The notes under the pieces were generated by a model. The model saw only the letters and a program-made list of their open reading frames with translations. It did not search any database and had not been told where the DNA came from. From JASHVB01 sp035523995 (GTDB lineage Bacteria > Pseudomonadota > Alphaproteobacteria > Acetobacterales > Acetobacteraceae), in NCBI GenBank assembly GCA_035523995.1, contig DATKPQ010000100.1, positions 1 through 64,000 of the forward strand: DNA of 64,000 bases, given 5' to 3'. Every line of letters begins with the position of its first letter. Position 1 is the first letter of the stretch. Shown in pieces: positions 18,539-25,882 of the stretch. The translations under genes and the position numbers were made by a program.

Positions 18539-19357
18539 ATGAGCGTGAAGGACACAATTCTAACCACTCAGCCGACAAGCTACTGGCCGCTCGATGATGT
18601 CAGCGGCCTCTCATGTCAGGACGAAATGGGTCTCCACGACGCCGCTTTGCCCGCGCAGGGAGTGACGCTCGCGGTGATTCCCTTCGGGGCGGCGCAGGCA
18701 GCATATTTCGACGGCGCACTGGGAAGCGTCCTGACGATCGACGACGACCCGCAATATTCGCAGCCCTACGCCAACGCGCTGACTGTCGCCGCCTGGGTGT
18801 CTCCGCTTGCGCTCGACAATACGAACACCGCGGGAACCCAGGACCAATTCGTTCATTACATCGAGAAGGCGGTTGGTGCCACGACCGATGTGGAGTGGGC
18901 GTTGCGGCTGTACAATCAGACCAACCCAACGCGGCATTCGCGACTATCTTTTTATACGTTCAACCTGGGTTCGCCGACAGGGGAAGGCAACGGTTCCTAC
19001 ATGGAGTATGGCGTGTCCTCTAACGACGAGACTCCAATTGAACTTGGAAAATGGGTGTTCGTGGTCGGCCAGGCCGAGCCCTGGATCTCACCGACCGATC
19101 AGACGACGGGGTGCATCTTGTGGAAGCAGGGCGTCGAAGCACATCGGGTCGCCGCCGATAAGTATTTCGACTACCACGTCGCTCCGCAGCATGGCCCGGG
19201 GCCAATAACGGTGGGCGGCATGCAGACGACCGGCTTCAAAGGCGCGCTCGCGCATATCGCGATCTGGAATCGATTGCTCTCCGCCACCGAAATCGCCTCG
19301 ATCTGGACCGCAGGCGCTAGCGATCTAAGCAATACGCCAATGTATCACAGTTATTGA
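18539..19357 (+). CDS. LamG / concanavalin-A-like domain protein
   Basis: A 272-residue protein that is essentially one LamG-type jelly-roll domain: TSYWPLDDVSG, a central AAYFDGALGSVLTI strand, ANALTVAAWVSP, and the closing GFKGALAHIAIWNRLLSATEIASIW are all typical. Such domains usually bind carbohydrate or protein at the cell surface. No signal peptide or membrane segment is visible, so any export would be non-classical, or the protein could be a cargo or accessory factor. The ATG at 18539 has a very strong AGGGAGGCAGG ribosome site. It is divergent from the GH13 gene across a 253-nt intergenic region, so the pair may act on the same glycan. Confidence 0.8.
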   Translation: MSVKDTILTTQPTSYWPLDDVSGLSCQDEMGLHDAALPAQGVTLAVIPFGAAQAAYFDGALGSVLTIDDDPQYSQPYANALTVAAWVSPLALDNTNTAGTQDQFVHYIEKAVGATTDVEWALRLYNQTNPTRHSRLSFYTFNLGSPTGEGNGSYMEYGVSSNDETPIELGKWVFVVGQAEPWISPTDQTTGCILWKQGVEAHRVAADKYFDYHVAPQHGPGPITVGGMQTTGFKGALAHIAIWNRLLSATEIASIWTAGASDLSNTPMYHSY

Positions 19358-19449
19358 TCTTACCAGGATTGTCGCCATAAGACGGGCGGCCGGACCTGTT
19401 TGTCAGCACGGTACTCGAATGCAGAGGGATTTTATCCTTCCCCGCAACC

Positions 19450-19491
19450 TTGGTCCGCTTCGCGGCCCAGGCTCACAAGGGGAGGAGGAGT
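19450..19491. repeat. Dispersed 'TTGGTCCGCTTCGCGGCC' repeat, copy 1
   Basis: About 40 nt nearly identical to 23478-23516: both read TTGGTCCGCTTCGCGGCC, then CAGGCYCACAAGGGGAGG. The family resembles the CCCTCTCCC/GGGAGAGGG intergenic hairpins widespread in alphaproteobacteria. In this copy the left arm is degenerate. Confidence 0.8.
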
Positions 19492-19730
19492 TCCTTTTGC
19501 ATGCCCGCGCCTTATCCTGATGCCAATGGGGTAACGCCCGGCCATGACGAGAAAAATGCGGCGCCACACCGATGCTGGTCCCCATGGGGCTACGCCTGTC
19601 TTGACGGCACACGCCCACTGGCAAGTCAGGTCACCGAGCCGCTGGTCTTGTGATCCTTACGGATGGTGGCCGCTCTAAAGATCATTTCAAGCGAAGCGAT
19701 GCCGAACCGGTGATCGTACGTTCTCTCAGC

Positions 19731-19759
19731 GGGGATTGCTTCGCTTCGCTCGCAATGAC
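19731..19759. repeat. Short 'ATTGCTTCG...GCAATGAC' intergenic repeat, copy 1
   Basis: It reads GGGGATTGCTTCGCTTCG followed by CTCGCAATGAC. The same unit recurs at 22046-22079 and, inverted, at 25614-25648. Confidence 0.8.
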
Positions 19760-19850
19760 AGCGGGCGCTGTCCGCCAGAATCATAACCATAGCCTGGGGT
19801 GCGCAATCGTCAGGTGCCAGGAATATTTCCGCCATGAACGAGTCAACGCG

Positions 19851-20867
19851 CTATTGGATCCGGATCACCACCTTGCCGACATGCGTCTGGCTTTCGAGAT
19901 GCCGGTACGCGTCCTTCGCTTCTTCGAAGCCGAACACCCGGTCGATCACCGGTTCAATCCGATGCAGTTCGATCGCGCGGTTCATCGCTGCGAACATCTG
20001 CCGCGACCCGACATAGATGCCGCGCAGGATCAGCCCTTTGCGCATCGATAGGCTGGGATCGATGTTGCCGCCGGCGCCGGTCAGCACGCCGATCTGATGC
20101 ACCTGACCGCCGAGCCGCGCCGACGCAACGGAGCGCGGCAGAGTGCCGGTGCCGCCGACCTCGATCACATGGTCCACGCCGCGCCCGCCAGTCAGATGCA
20201 GCACCTCGTCTTGCCATTCGGGGTGCTCGCGATAGTTCACGCCATCCGACGCGCCGAGCGTCTTGGCCTGGGTCAGCTTGCCATCACTGGATGAGGTCGC
20301 GATCACACGGGCGCCAGCCGCGTGCGCAAGCTGTAACGCGAAGATGGAAACGCCGCCGGTGCCAAGCACCAGTACGCTCTCGCCGACGCGCACTGGCCGG
20401 CCACCATACAATGCGTTCCACGCGGTCACCGCGGCACAGGGCAGCGTGGCGCCTTCCTCGAAGGAGAAATGTTCCGGCAGCTTCACCAGGCCGTCCTGGT
20501 TGAAGACGGCGAATTCCGACAGCACGCCATGGATCGCGCCACCGAGCGAACTTGCCGCATGCTCTGGCTCGATCTCGCCACCGATCCAGGTTTGCATGAA
20601 AATCGGCGCGACGCGGTCGCCTGGCTTCACGCGCGCGACGCCGGCGCCGATTTCCGCCACCTCCCCGGCGCCGTCCGACAGGGGCACGAGATCCGGCAGC
20701 GGGGCGCCGCGCGCGTAGCGTCCGGTCACCACCATCAGGTCGCGATAGTTCAAGGAGGCGGCGCGCATTCGTACCAGAACCTGGCCTGGTCCCGGCTGCG
20801 GTTGTGGGCGTTCCTGCAATACCAGACTGTCGATGCCGGCGGGTTTTGGCAGGGTCCAGACTTGCAT
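19851..20867 (-). CDS. NAD(P)-dependent alcohol dehydrogenase / quinone-oxidoreductase-like MDR protein
   Basis: A 338-residue medium-chain dehydrogenase/reductase. The N-terminal GroES-like domain contains GPGQVLVRMRAASLNYRD. The Rossmann domain has a nucleotide loop reading GTGGVSIFALQLAHAAGARVIATSSSD. The Cys-rich structural-zinc loop of classical alcohol dehydrogenases is absent, and the usual GHE catalytic-zinc motif is not seen, so it is probably a zinc-independent reductase of the quinone oxidoreductase type reducing an activated carbonyl or alkene with NAD(P)H. The substrate is unknown. It is followed, after a 68-nt gap upstream on the same strand, by a D-2-hydroxyacid dehydrogenase gene; they could be co-transcribed. 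Confidence 0.85.
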   Translation of the reverse strand: MQVWTLPKPAGIDSLVLQERPQPQPGPGQVLVRMRAASLNYRDLMVVTGRYARGAPLPDLVPLSDGAGEVAEIGAGVARVKPGDRVAPIFMQTWIGGEIEPEHAASSLGGAIHGVLSEFAVFNQDGLVKLPEHFSFEEGATLPCAAVTAWNALYGGRPVRVGESVLVLGTGGVSIFALQLAHAAGARVIATSSSDGKLTQAKTLGASDGVNYREHPEWQDEVLHLTGGRGVDHVIEVGGTGTLPRSVASARLGGQVHQIGVLTGAGGNIDPSLSMRKGLILRGIYVGSRQMFAAMNRAIELHRIEPVIDRVFGFEEAKDAYRHLESQTHVGKVVIRIQ

Positions 20868-20935
20868 GGCGATGTCCCTCCTTCGGGGCAGCGGCGTTTA
20901 TAGGCGGTCGGGCTGGGCGCTGGTGTTCCCGCGGT

Positions 20936-21916
20936 TCAATACCCGCGTTCGATCAGGAACAAATTGGGGAGTGGCTTGTTGTTGTGCCAGGCGCGGAGGT
21001 TGTCGAGGAAGATGTCCAGGCTGTGCGGGTTGTAGGTAGCGGGATCGTCGGCCGAAGTATGCGGGCTGATCACGAGATTGGTCGTGGTCCACAGGCGATG
21101 GCCGGGCGGGATCGGCTCGGGCGTGAACACGTCCAGCACTGCGCCCGAAAGGTGTTCGTGGTCCAGCAGGTCGCATAGCGCGTCCTGGTCCAGCAGGCCG
21201 CCACGGCCGATATTCACCAGCCCGGCGCCACGGGGGAGCAACGACAGGCGCCGGTGGTCCATCAGGCCGCGCGTTGCCTGGGTGAGCGGGCAGGCCAGAA
21301 CGAGATAGTCGGTGCGGGGCAGCAGTTCATCCAGCCGATCCAAGCCGACCACGGCCACGCAGTCGGGATGCGGTGAGGGATGCGCGCGGACGCCGGTCAC
21401 CGCCATGCCGAATCGCGACGCATGCGCGGCGGTGGCACCGCCCAGCGTGCCGAGGCCCACGACGGTCAGGCGTTTACCGGGGAGCACCGTGCCCCATAGC
21501 TTCTGCCATTGGCCCGCACGCTGGTGAGTCACCATCTCGGGCACGCGGTTGGCGAGCATCAGGATCGCCATGATGGCGAACTCGCCCGATTTCACCGCGT
21601 GGGTGCCGCGATTGTTCAGCAGCGCGACGCCGCGCGGCAGCCAGTCGAACGGTGCGAGCATGTCGAGGCCGGCATTGGTGACCAACATCAGCTTGAGGTG
21701 CGGCGCATCGCAGGGGAAAAGTATGCGCACGACGCTGACGTCGCATACCAGGGCCTCGGCGTTGCGCATGGCGGCGGTGAAGTCGGCTGGCGTGTCTCCG
21801 ATCGTCACATGGTGGCCGAGGCCGATATCCGGCGCGCGTGCCGCGGCGGCATCCCACATGGCGCGGGAGAATTCGAACAATGGATCGTCGGCGGGGTTCT
21901 GGATGTGGATTCGCAT
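20936..21916 (-). CDS. D-isomer-specific 2-hydroxyacid dehydrogenase
   Basis: A 326-residue NAD(P)-dependent dehydrogenase interconverting 2-oxo and D-2-hydroxy acids. Visible are the dinucleotide loop (GLGTLGGATAAHASRFGM), the catalytic arginine region (LVNIGRGGLLDQDAL), the glutamate in VLDVFTPEPIP, and the catalytic histidine in ISPHTS. The order and spacing are those of glyoxylate/hydroxypyruvate reductase (GhrA)-like members. The start at 21916 (MRIHIQNPADDP) begins the conserved fold; an upstream ATG at 21979 would add 21 residues of low conservation, and neither has a clear Shine-Dalgarno. Confidence 0.85.
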   Translation of the reverse strand: MRIHIQNPADDPLFEFSRAMWDAAAARAPDIGLGHHVTIGDTPADFTAAMRNAEALVCDVSVVRILFPCDAPHLKLMLVTNAGLDMLAPFDWLPRGVALLNNRGTHAVKSGEFAIMAILMLANRVPEMVTHQRAGQWQKLWGTVLPGKRLTVVGLGTLGGATAAHASRFGMAVTGVRAHPSPHPDCVAVVGLDRLDELLPRTDYLVLACPLTQATRGLMDHRRLSLLPRGAGLVNIGRGGLLDQDALCDLLDHEHLSGAVLDVFTPEPIPPGHRLWTTTNLVISPHTSADDPATYNPHSLDIFLDNLRAWHNNKPLPNLFLIERGY

Positions 21917-22045
21917 GGCAACGAACGTGGCACATCCTGCAAGTGTTTGCGACGTGGGCTGCGGTCCCGATGCTGACATTGCGAGGGGGGCAGCGACGGG
22001 AGGGGGCTTGGTCAGATGAGCGTGTCGTTCTTGCGCTGCATGGCC

Positions 22046-22127
22046 GAGATTGCTTCGTCGCTACGCTCCTCGCAATGACATCTTTTCGCAATGACGTCTT
22101 CTTGCAATGACATCGTCTCACAATGAC
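22046..22127. repeat. 'ATTGCTTCG' repeat copy 2 with a four-copy 16-bp tail
   Basis: The unit at 22046-22079 is a near match to the inverted copy at 25614-25648. Its last part is then re-iterated: GCAATGAC occurs at 22072, 22088 and 22104 and ACAATGAC at 22120, exactly 16 bp apart. The array ends 9 nt before the pseudouridine-synthase start codon. Confidence 0.9.
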
Positions 22128-22136
22128 CGTTGGACG

Positions 22137-22787
22137 ATGACAACGCTGCCGCCAATCCTGTTCCGGGACCAGCGCTTTGTCGTGCTGGACAAGCCGTCCG
22201 GCCTGCCAGTGCATCCGGGGCCACGTGGCGGGCCCAGCGTCGAGGACTGGTTTCCGCAATTGTCACGCCGGAAGGACGGGCCCTGGCTGGTGCATCGCCT
22301 GGACGCCGATACAGCCGGCTGCCTGGTCGTCGCCTTGCGCGGCGCGGCACTGATCGCGGCCCAGGCGGAGTTCGCCGCCGGGCGAGCGCGCAAGACGTAC
22401 TGGGCGGTGGTTCGGGGTGTGCCGGCGGCTACGTCCGGCACCGTCGACGCGCCGCTGCGCCGGCACAGCACGCGCGACGGTTGGCGCATGGTCAGCGACG
22501 CAGAGGGCCAGCGCGCGGTGACCGATTGGCGATTGCTGGGGCAAGACGGGGACATTGCCTGGCTCGCGCTGTTTCCGCGCACCGGGCGCACGCACCAGGT
22601 GCGGGTGCATTGCGCCTTGCTGGGGTGTCCGGTGCTGGGGGATGCGGTCTATGGCGGTGGGCCCGGGAGGTTGCATTTGCTGTCCCGCGCCATTGCATTG
22701 GACTTGGAGCCGCCGCTGGTGGCCGCCAGTGCTCCGCCGCCACCGCACATGCAGGAGGCACTTGGGCGGTGCGGCTGGCTGGCCTGA
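22137..22787 (+). CDS. RluA-family pseudouridine synthase
   Basis: A 216-residue RNA pseudouridine synthase. The catalytic motif is HRLDADTAG, where the first aspartate of HRLD is the invariant nucleophile. The downstream RKTYWAVVRG and FPRTGRTHQVRVHCALLGCPVLGD blocks are characteristic. No S4 domain is present, and the length matches the compact RluA/TruC/YlyB-like group. The target (tRNA or rRNA position) is not predictable. Two starts are possible: ATG 22137, which begins conserved MTTLPPILFRDQ, and ATG 22107, which lies inside the 16-bp tandem repeat and would add ten repeat-derived residues. I chose the former. Confidence 0.88.
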   Translation: MTTLPPILFRDQRFVVLDKPSGLPVHPGPRGGPSVEDWFPQLSRRKDGPWLVHRLDADTAGCLVVALRGAALIAAQAEFAAGRARKTYWAVVRGVPAATSGTVDAPLRRHSTRDGWRMVSDAEGQRAVTDWRLLGQDGDIAWLALFPRTGRTHQVRVHCALLGCPVLGDAVYGGGPGRLHLLSRAIALDLEPPLVAASAPPPPHMQEALGRCGWLA

Positions 22788-22955
22788 GGGCAGCGCATCC
22801 ATGCACGGCGTCGATGGCGGCGATCGGAAATTTCCATCACCGGGCGCTTTTTTTGCTGCGGTGCAGCGGCTAACGTCCGGCCGGTTTCCGGCAGAATCGC
22901 TGCCCTTTTAGCGAAGCAGCAGCGCCGGCAACAACCGAGCCGAAAGGAAGATACC

Positions 22956-23375
22956 GTGTCGACACTCAAGGGTAGCAAGACCGAAGACAACCTGAAAGCG
23001 GCGTTCGCGGGAGAGTCCCAGGCGAACCGGCGTTACCTGTATTTTGCTCAAAAGGCAGACGTGGAAGGCTTCAACGATATCGCCGCCGTGTTCCGCTCCA
23101 CCGCCGAGGGTGAGACGGGCCATGCCCACGGGCATCTGGAGTTTTTGGAGGCGGTCGGCGATCCGGCCACCGGCCTGCCGATCGGCTCGACCGACAAGAA
23201 CCTGGCCGCTGCGGTCGCCGGCGAGACGCACGAGTATACCGACATGTACCCAGGTATGGCGCGCACCGCACGCGACGAAGGGTTCGAGGAAATCGCGGAC
23301 TGGTTCGAGACCCTGGCGAAGGCCGAGCGGTCGCATGCCGGCCGATTCTCGCGGGCGCTGTCGGAGATCAAGTAG
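22956..23375 (+). CDS. Rubrerythrin (ferritin-like diiron protein without rubredoxin domain)
   Basis: A 139-residue four-helix diiron protein. Iron-ligand segments are visible in the four helices: FAGESQANRRYLYF, STAEGETGHAHGHLEF, AGETHEYTDMYP and AKAERSHAGRFSRAL. Rubrerythrins reduce hydrogen peroxide in the cytoplasm. The C-terminal rubredoxin domain of classic rubrerythrins is absent, so electrons must come from another carrier, plausibly the Fe-S protein encoded next. A GTG at 22956 is preceded by GAAAGGAAG. It is the first gene of a three-gene same-strand cluster (rubrerythrin, Fe-S protein, DUF3501), an arrangement I recognise as conserved in proteobacteria. Confidence 0.92.
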   Translation: MSTLKGSKTEDNLKAAFAGESQANRRYLYFAQKADVEGFNDIAAVFRSTAEGETGHAHGHLEFLEAVGDPATGLPIGSTDKNLAAAVAGETHEYTDMYPGMARTARDEGFEEIADWFETLAKAERSHAGRFSRALSEIK

Positions 23376-23461
23376 CGGCTGCAGGGCTGGATTGGAGCGA
23401 AGGGTTCCCCCTGCGCTGGTGGGAGGGGGGCGTGGAGCCTCGAACAGGACGGATGTACGCG

Positions 23462-23516
23462 CCCCTCCCCCTCAGGTTGGTCCGCTTCGCGGCCCAGGCC
23501 CACAAGGGGAGGGGGA
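23462..23516. repeat. Dispersed hairpin repeat, copy 2 (perfect 11-bp arms)
   Basis: CCCCTCCCCCT at 23462-23472 is the exact reverse complement of AGGGGAGGGGG at 23506-23516. The interior carries TTGGTCCGCTTCGCGGCC, shared with 19450-19491. It sits inside the rubrerythrin operon, between its first and second genes. Confidence 0.85.
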
Positions 23517-23544
23517 CCTGGTGTTCCTTTGAAGGATTTGAGCT

Positions 23545-24885
23545 ATGCGAGAAGGCAGCCTGGAAGCGCCCACGCGCCATCCGATTGCCTGGCAGGATGA
23601 GTCGTACTATGACCCCGCGGCGATCGATGCCGAGCTGCGGCGGCAGTTCGACATCTGCCATACCTGCCGCCGCTGTTTCAATCTTTGCGATTCCTTCCCC
23701 CGACTGTTCGATCTGATTGATGAGTCGAAGACCGGCGAACTCGATTCGGTCAGCAGCGAGGCACTGAAACCCGTCGTCGATGCCTGCACGCTGTGCGACA
23801 TGTGCTACATGACGAAGTGCCCTTATGTACCTCCGCATGAGTTCAATATCGATTTTCCGCATTTGATGCTGCGCTATCGCGCGATGGAAGCGCGCCAGGG
23901 AATGGTGGCGTTTGCCGACCGGCAGCTTGCTGCCACCGACCGAAATGCGAAGCTGGCGTCGAAAGTGGCACCGCTGGCCAACTGGGCGACGCGGCGCGAC
24001 AATCAGCGGACGCGCGCGTTGCTGGCGAAGCACGCCGGCCTGCATCCGGATGCCGTGCTGCCGGAGTACGAGTCGACGCCGTTGACCGCTGCGGTAAAGA
24101 AGCAACAGGCGGAGCCCAACCGCGATGCTCCAGCGTTCGGGCGCAAGGCCGTGCTTTATGCCACGTGCTTCGGCAATCATAACGAGACGGCTGTCGGGCT
24201 GGCCGCGCGGGCCGTGCTGGCGCAGAATGGCGTCGCCACCGAGATCGTCTATCCGCGCTGCTGCGGTATGCCGTTGTTCGAGCAAGGGCGGCTCGCCGAA
24301 GTTGCCGATCATGCACGCGCCGTTGCGGCTGCGATGCAGGACTGGATTGGCAAGGGTTATGACATCGTTGCGCTGGTGCCGTCCTGCGCGTTGATGCTGA
24401 AATTCGAATGGCCGCTGTTGCTGCCAGATGACAGGCAGGTGAAAGCGCTGTCGCAAGCGGCATTCGATATCAGCGAATACATCGTGGATATCGCGCGCAA
24501 GGAGGGACTTGCGCCGGGGCTGAAGCCGCTGCCGGGCGGTGTGGCGCTGCATATGGCCTGCCATGCACGCGCGCAGAACATGGGGCATAAGGCTGCCGAA
24601 ATGCTGCGCTTGCTGCCGGGGGCGGATGTGGCGGTGATCGAGCGGTGCTCTGGCCATGGCGGTTCCTGGGGGTTCAAGCAGGAGCATTTCGAGGTTGCGC
24701 TGAAGGTCGGGCGCCCCGCTGCGCGGCAGATGCGCGATGCAGGCAAACAGTTCATCAGCTCGGAGTGTCCGCTTGCCGGCATGCACATCGCGCAAGGGAT
24801 CGAAAAACTTGGCAATGGCGCGGCAGCACCCCGGCTGGTGACGCATCCCATTCAATTGCTGGCACAGGCCTACGGCATCGCGTGA
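23545..24885 (+). CDS. (Fe-S)-binding protein, GlpC/heterodisulfide-reductase-like
   Basis: A 446-residue electron-transfer protein. Two [4Fe-4S] ferredoxin-type clusters are seen at Cys38/41/44/48 (DICHTCRRCFNLC) and Cys81/84/87/92 (DACTLCDMCYMTKCPY). They are followed by two CCG-type domains with YPRCCGMPLFE and a later CHARAQN...CSGHGGSWG pair, as in GlpC, GlcF and heterodisulfide reductase subunit D/B. The second CCG motif is altered (CSGHGG rather than CCG). Operon position suggests it hands electrons to rubrerythrin for peroxide reduction, but this is inference. The next gene starts 8 nt after its stop. Confidence 0.9.
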   Translation: MREGSLEAPTRHPIAWQDESYYDPAAIDAELRRQFDICHTCRRCFNLCDSFPRLFDLIDESKTGELDSVSSEALKPVVDACTLCDMCYMTKCPYVPPHEFNIDFPHLMLRYRAMEARQGMVAFADRQLAATDRNAKLASKVAPLANWATRRDNQRTRALLAKHAGLHPDAVLPEYESTPLTAAVKKQQAEPNRDAPAFGRKAVLYATCFGNHNETAVGLAARAVLAQNGVATEIVYPRCCGMPLFEQGRLAEVADHARAVAAAMQDWIGKGYDIVALVPSCALMLKFEWPLLLPDDRQVKALSQAAFDISEYIVDIARKEGLAPGLKPLPGGVALHMACHARAQNMGHKAAEMLRLLPGADVAVIERCSGHGGSWGFKQEHFEVALKVGRPAARQMRDAGKQFISSECPLAGMHIAQGIEKLGNGAAAPRLVTHPIQLLAQAYGIA

Positions 24886-24893
24886 AGGAGACG

Positions 24894-25484
24894 ATGATGG
24901 CGAAGCACGAACTGGTGGCGGGTGATATCCTGCCCGCGGCGGAGTATGCGAAGCATCGCGCCGAGTATCGTTGCCGGGTTGGCGAATTGAAGCGGAACCG
25001 CCGCGTGGATGTCGGGCCGTACGTGACGTTCTATTTCGAGAACCATGATACGATGTGGCTGCAAGTGCAGGAGATGATCCACATCGAGAAGGGCGGGGCA
25101 GAGCAAGTGCCGGACGAGCTGGCGGCATACAATCCTCTGGTGCCGAAGGGCGACGAGCTGGTCGCCACCTTTATGATCGAGATCGACGATCCCGTGCGCC
25201 GCCAGCGCATCCTGGCGGGACTGGGCGGGATCGAGGAGGCGGCGTTCTTGCGTGTCGGCGGCGAGACGATCGTGGCGGCGCCGGAAGCCGACCAGGATCG
25301 CACGACGGCGGAGGGCAAGGCTTCTTCCGTGCAATTCGTACATTTCCGCTTCACACCGGCGCAGGTTGCGGCGTTCCGGAGGCCGGGCTCCGACGTGGTG
25401 ATCGGCTTCACGCACGACAAATACCGCCACATGGCGGTGATCGCGGACGAAGTGCGGGCAGCGCTGGGGGAAGACTTCGACTGA
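24894..25484 (+). CDS. DUF3501 family protein
   Basis: A 196-residue protein that I recognise as DUF3501 from its sequence style (LPAAEYAKHRAEYRCRVGELKRNRRVDVGPYVTFYFEN in pieces, then GEELVATFMIEID-like strands) and from its place directly after rubrerythrin and the Fe-S protein. Biochemical function is unknown; co-occurrence suggests a role in the same peroxide-detoxifying or redox unit. Two tandem ATGs lie at 24894 and 24897 after AAGGAG; the second has the better spacing (6 nt), so the protein may be one residue shorter. No signal peptide or membrane segment is seen. Confidence 0.85.
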   Translation: MMAKHELVAGDILPAAEYAKHRAEYRCRVGELKRNRRVDVGPYVTFYFENHDTMWLQVQEMIHIEKGGAEQVPDELAAYNPLVPKGDELVATFMIEIDDPVRRQRILAGLGGIEEAAFLRVGGETIVAAPEADQDRTTAEGKASSVQFVHFRFTPAQVAAFRRPGSDVVIGFTHDKYRHMAVIADEVRAALGEDFD

Positions 25485-25882
25485 CCCGGTGCGCAACCGG
25501 ATCGTGTCGCAATATGATATTTTCTTGGGGTTCCGGGTGGTTTTATCTTTTTCGCGTCCTCTGTGTTACACTAGGTAGCCAAATCACCAACTCACCACGG
25601 CGGCTGCCATGGCGTCATTGCGAGGAGCGCAGCGACGAAGCAATTCTCTTCCTGGCGAACCGCTCTATCGCGGCTCACCGTGTTGGAGATTGCTTCGTCG
25701 CATGTTGGGGTAGTTGGACCCCATCTGATGCTCCAGGTCCGAACGGCCATCGTCAACGGGACGCTCGAAGCGGATCACTGCAGCATGGGCCGGCGTCGCC
25801 GCTCATTTCGCATGGCAGAGTGATCACCCCCATGTTTGGGACGGTCTCATCTGTCAAATCCGGGCGTTTCGTGCGTTCTGGC
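25485..25882. other. 398-nt gap between the DUF3501 gene and the glycosyltransferase stop
   Basis: It holds an inverted pair of the 'ATTGCTTCG' repeat (25614-25701). I see no supported gene and no clear U-tailed terminator for either convergent transcript. Confidence 0.55.
25614..25701. repeat. Inverted pair of the 'ATTGCTTCG' intergenic repeat
   Basis: GTCATTGCGAGGAGCGCAGC at 25614-25633 begins an inverted full copy of the unit seen at 22046-22079. A second partial copy, GAGATTGCTTCGTCGC (25686-25701), faces it, so GCGACGAAGCAATTCTC (25632-25648) can pair with it except for one bulged base. This is a REP/BIME-like arrangement. Confidence 0.85.

Larger units (their letters stand above)
19358..19850. 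other. 493-nt gap with two dispersed repeats
   Basis: No convincing gene. It contains one copy of the 'ggtccgcttcgcggcc' hairpin repeat (19450-19491) and one copy of the 'attgcttcg...gcaatgac' repeat (19731-19759). Both kinds recur between 22 and 26 kb in this window. Confidence 0.6.

Noticed and set aside
17404..18597. Long plus-strand open frame opposite the GH13 gene
   Set aside because: It is antisense to a gene with all catalytic motifs and has the Val/Gly/Arg composition typical of shadow frames in GC-rich DNA.
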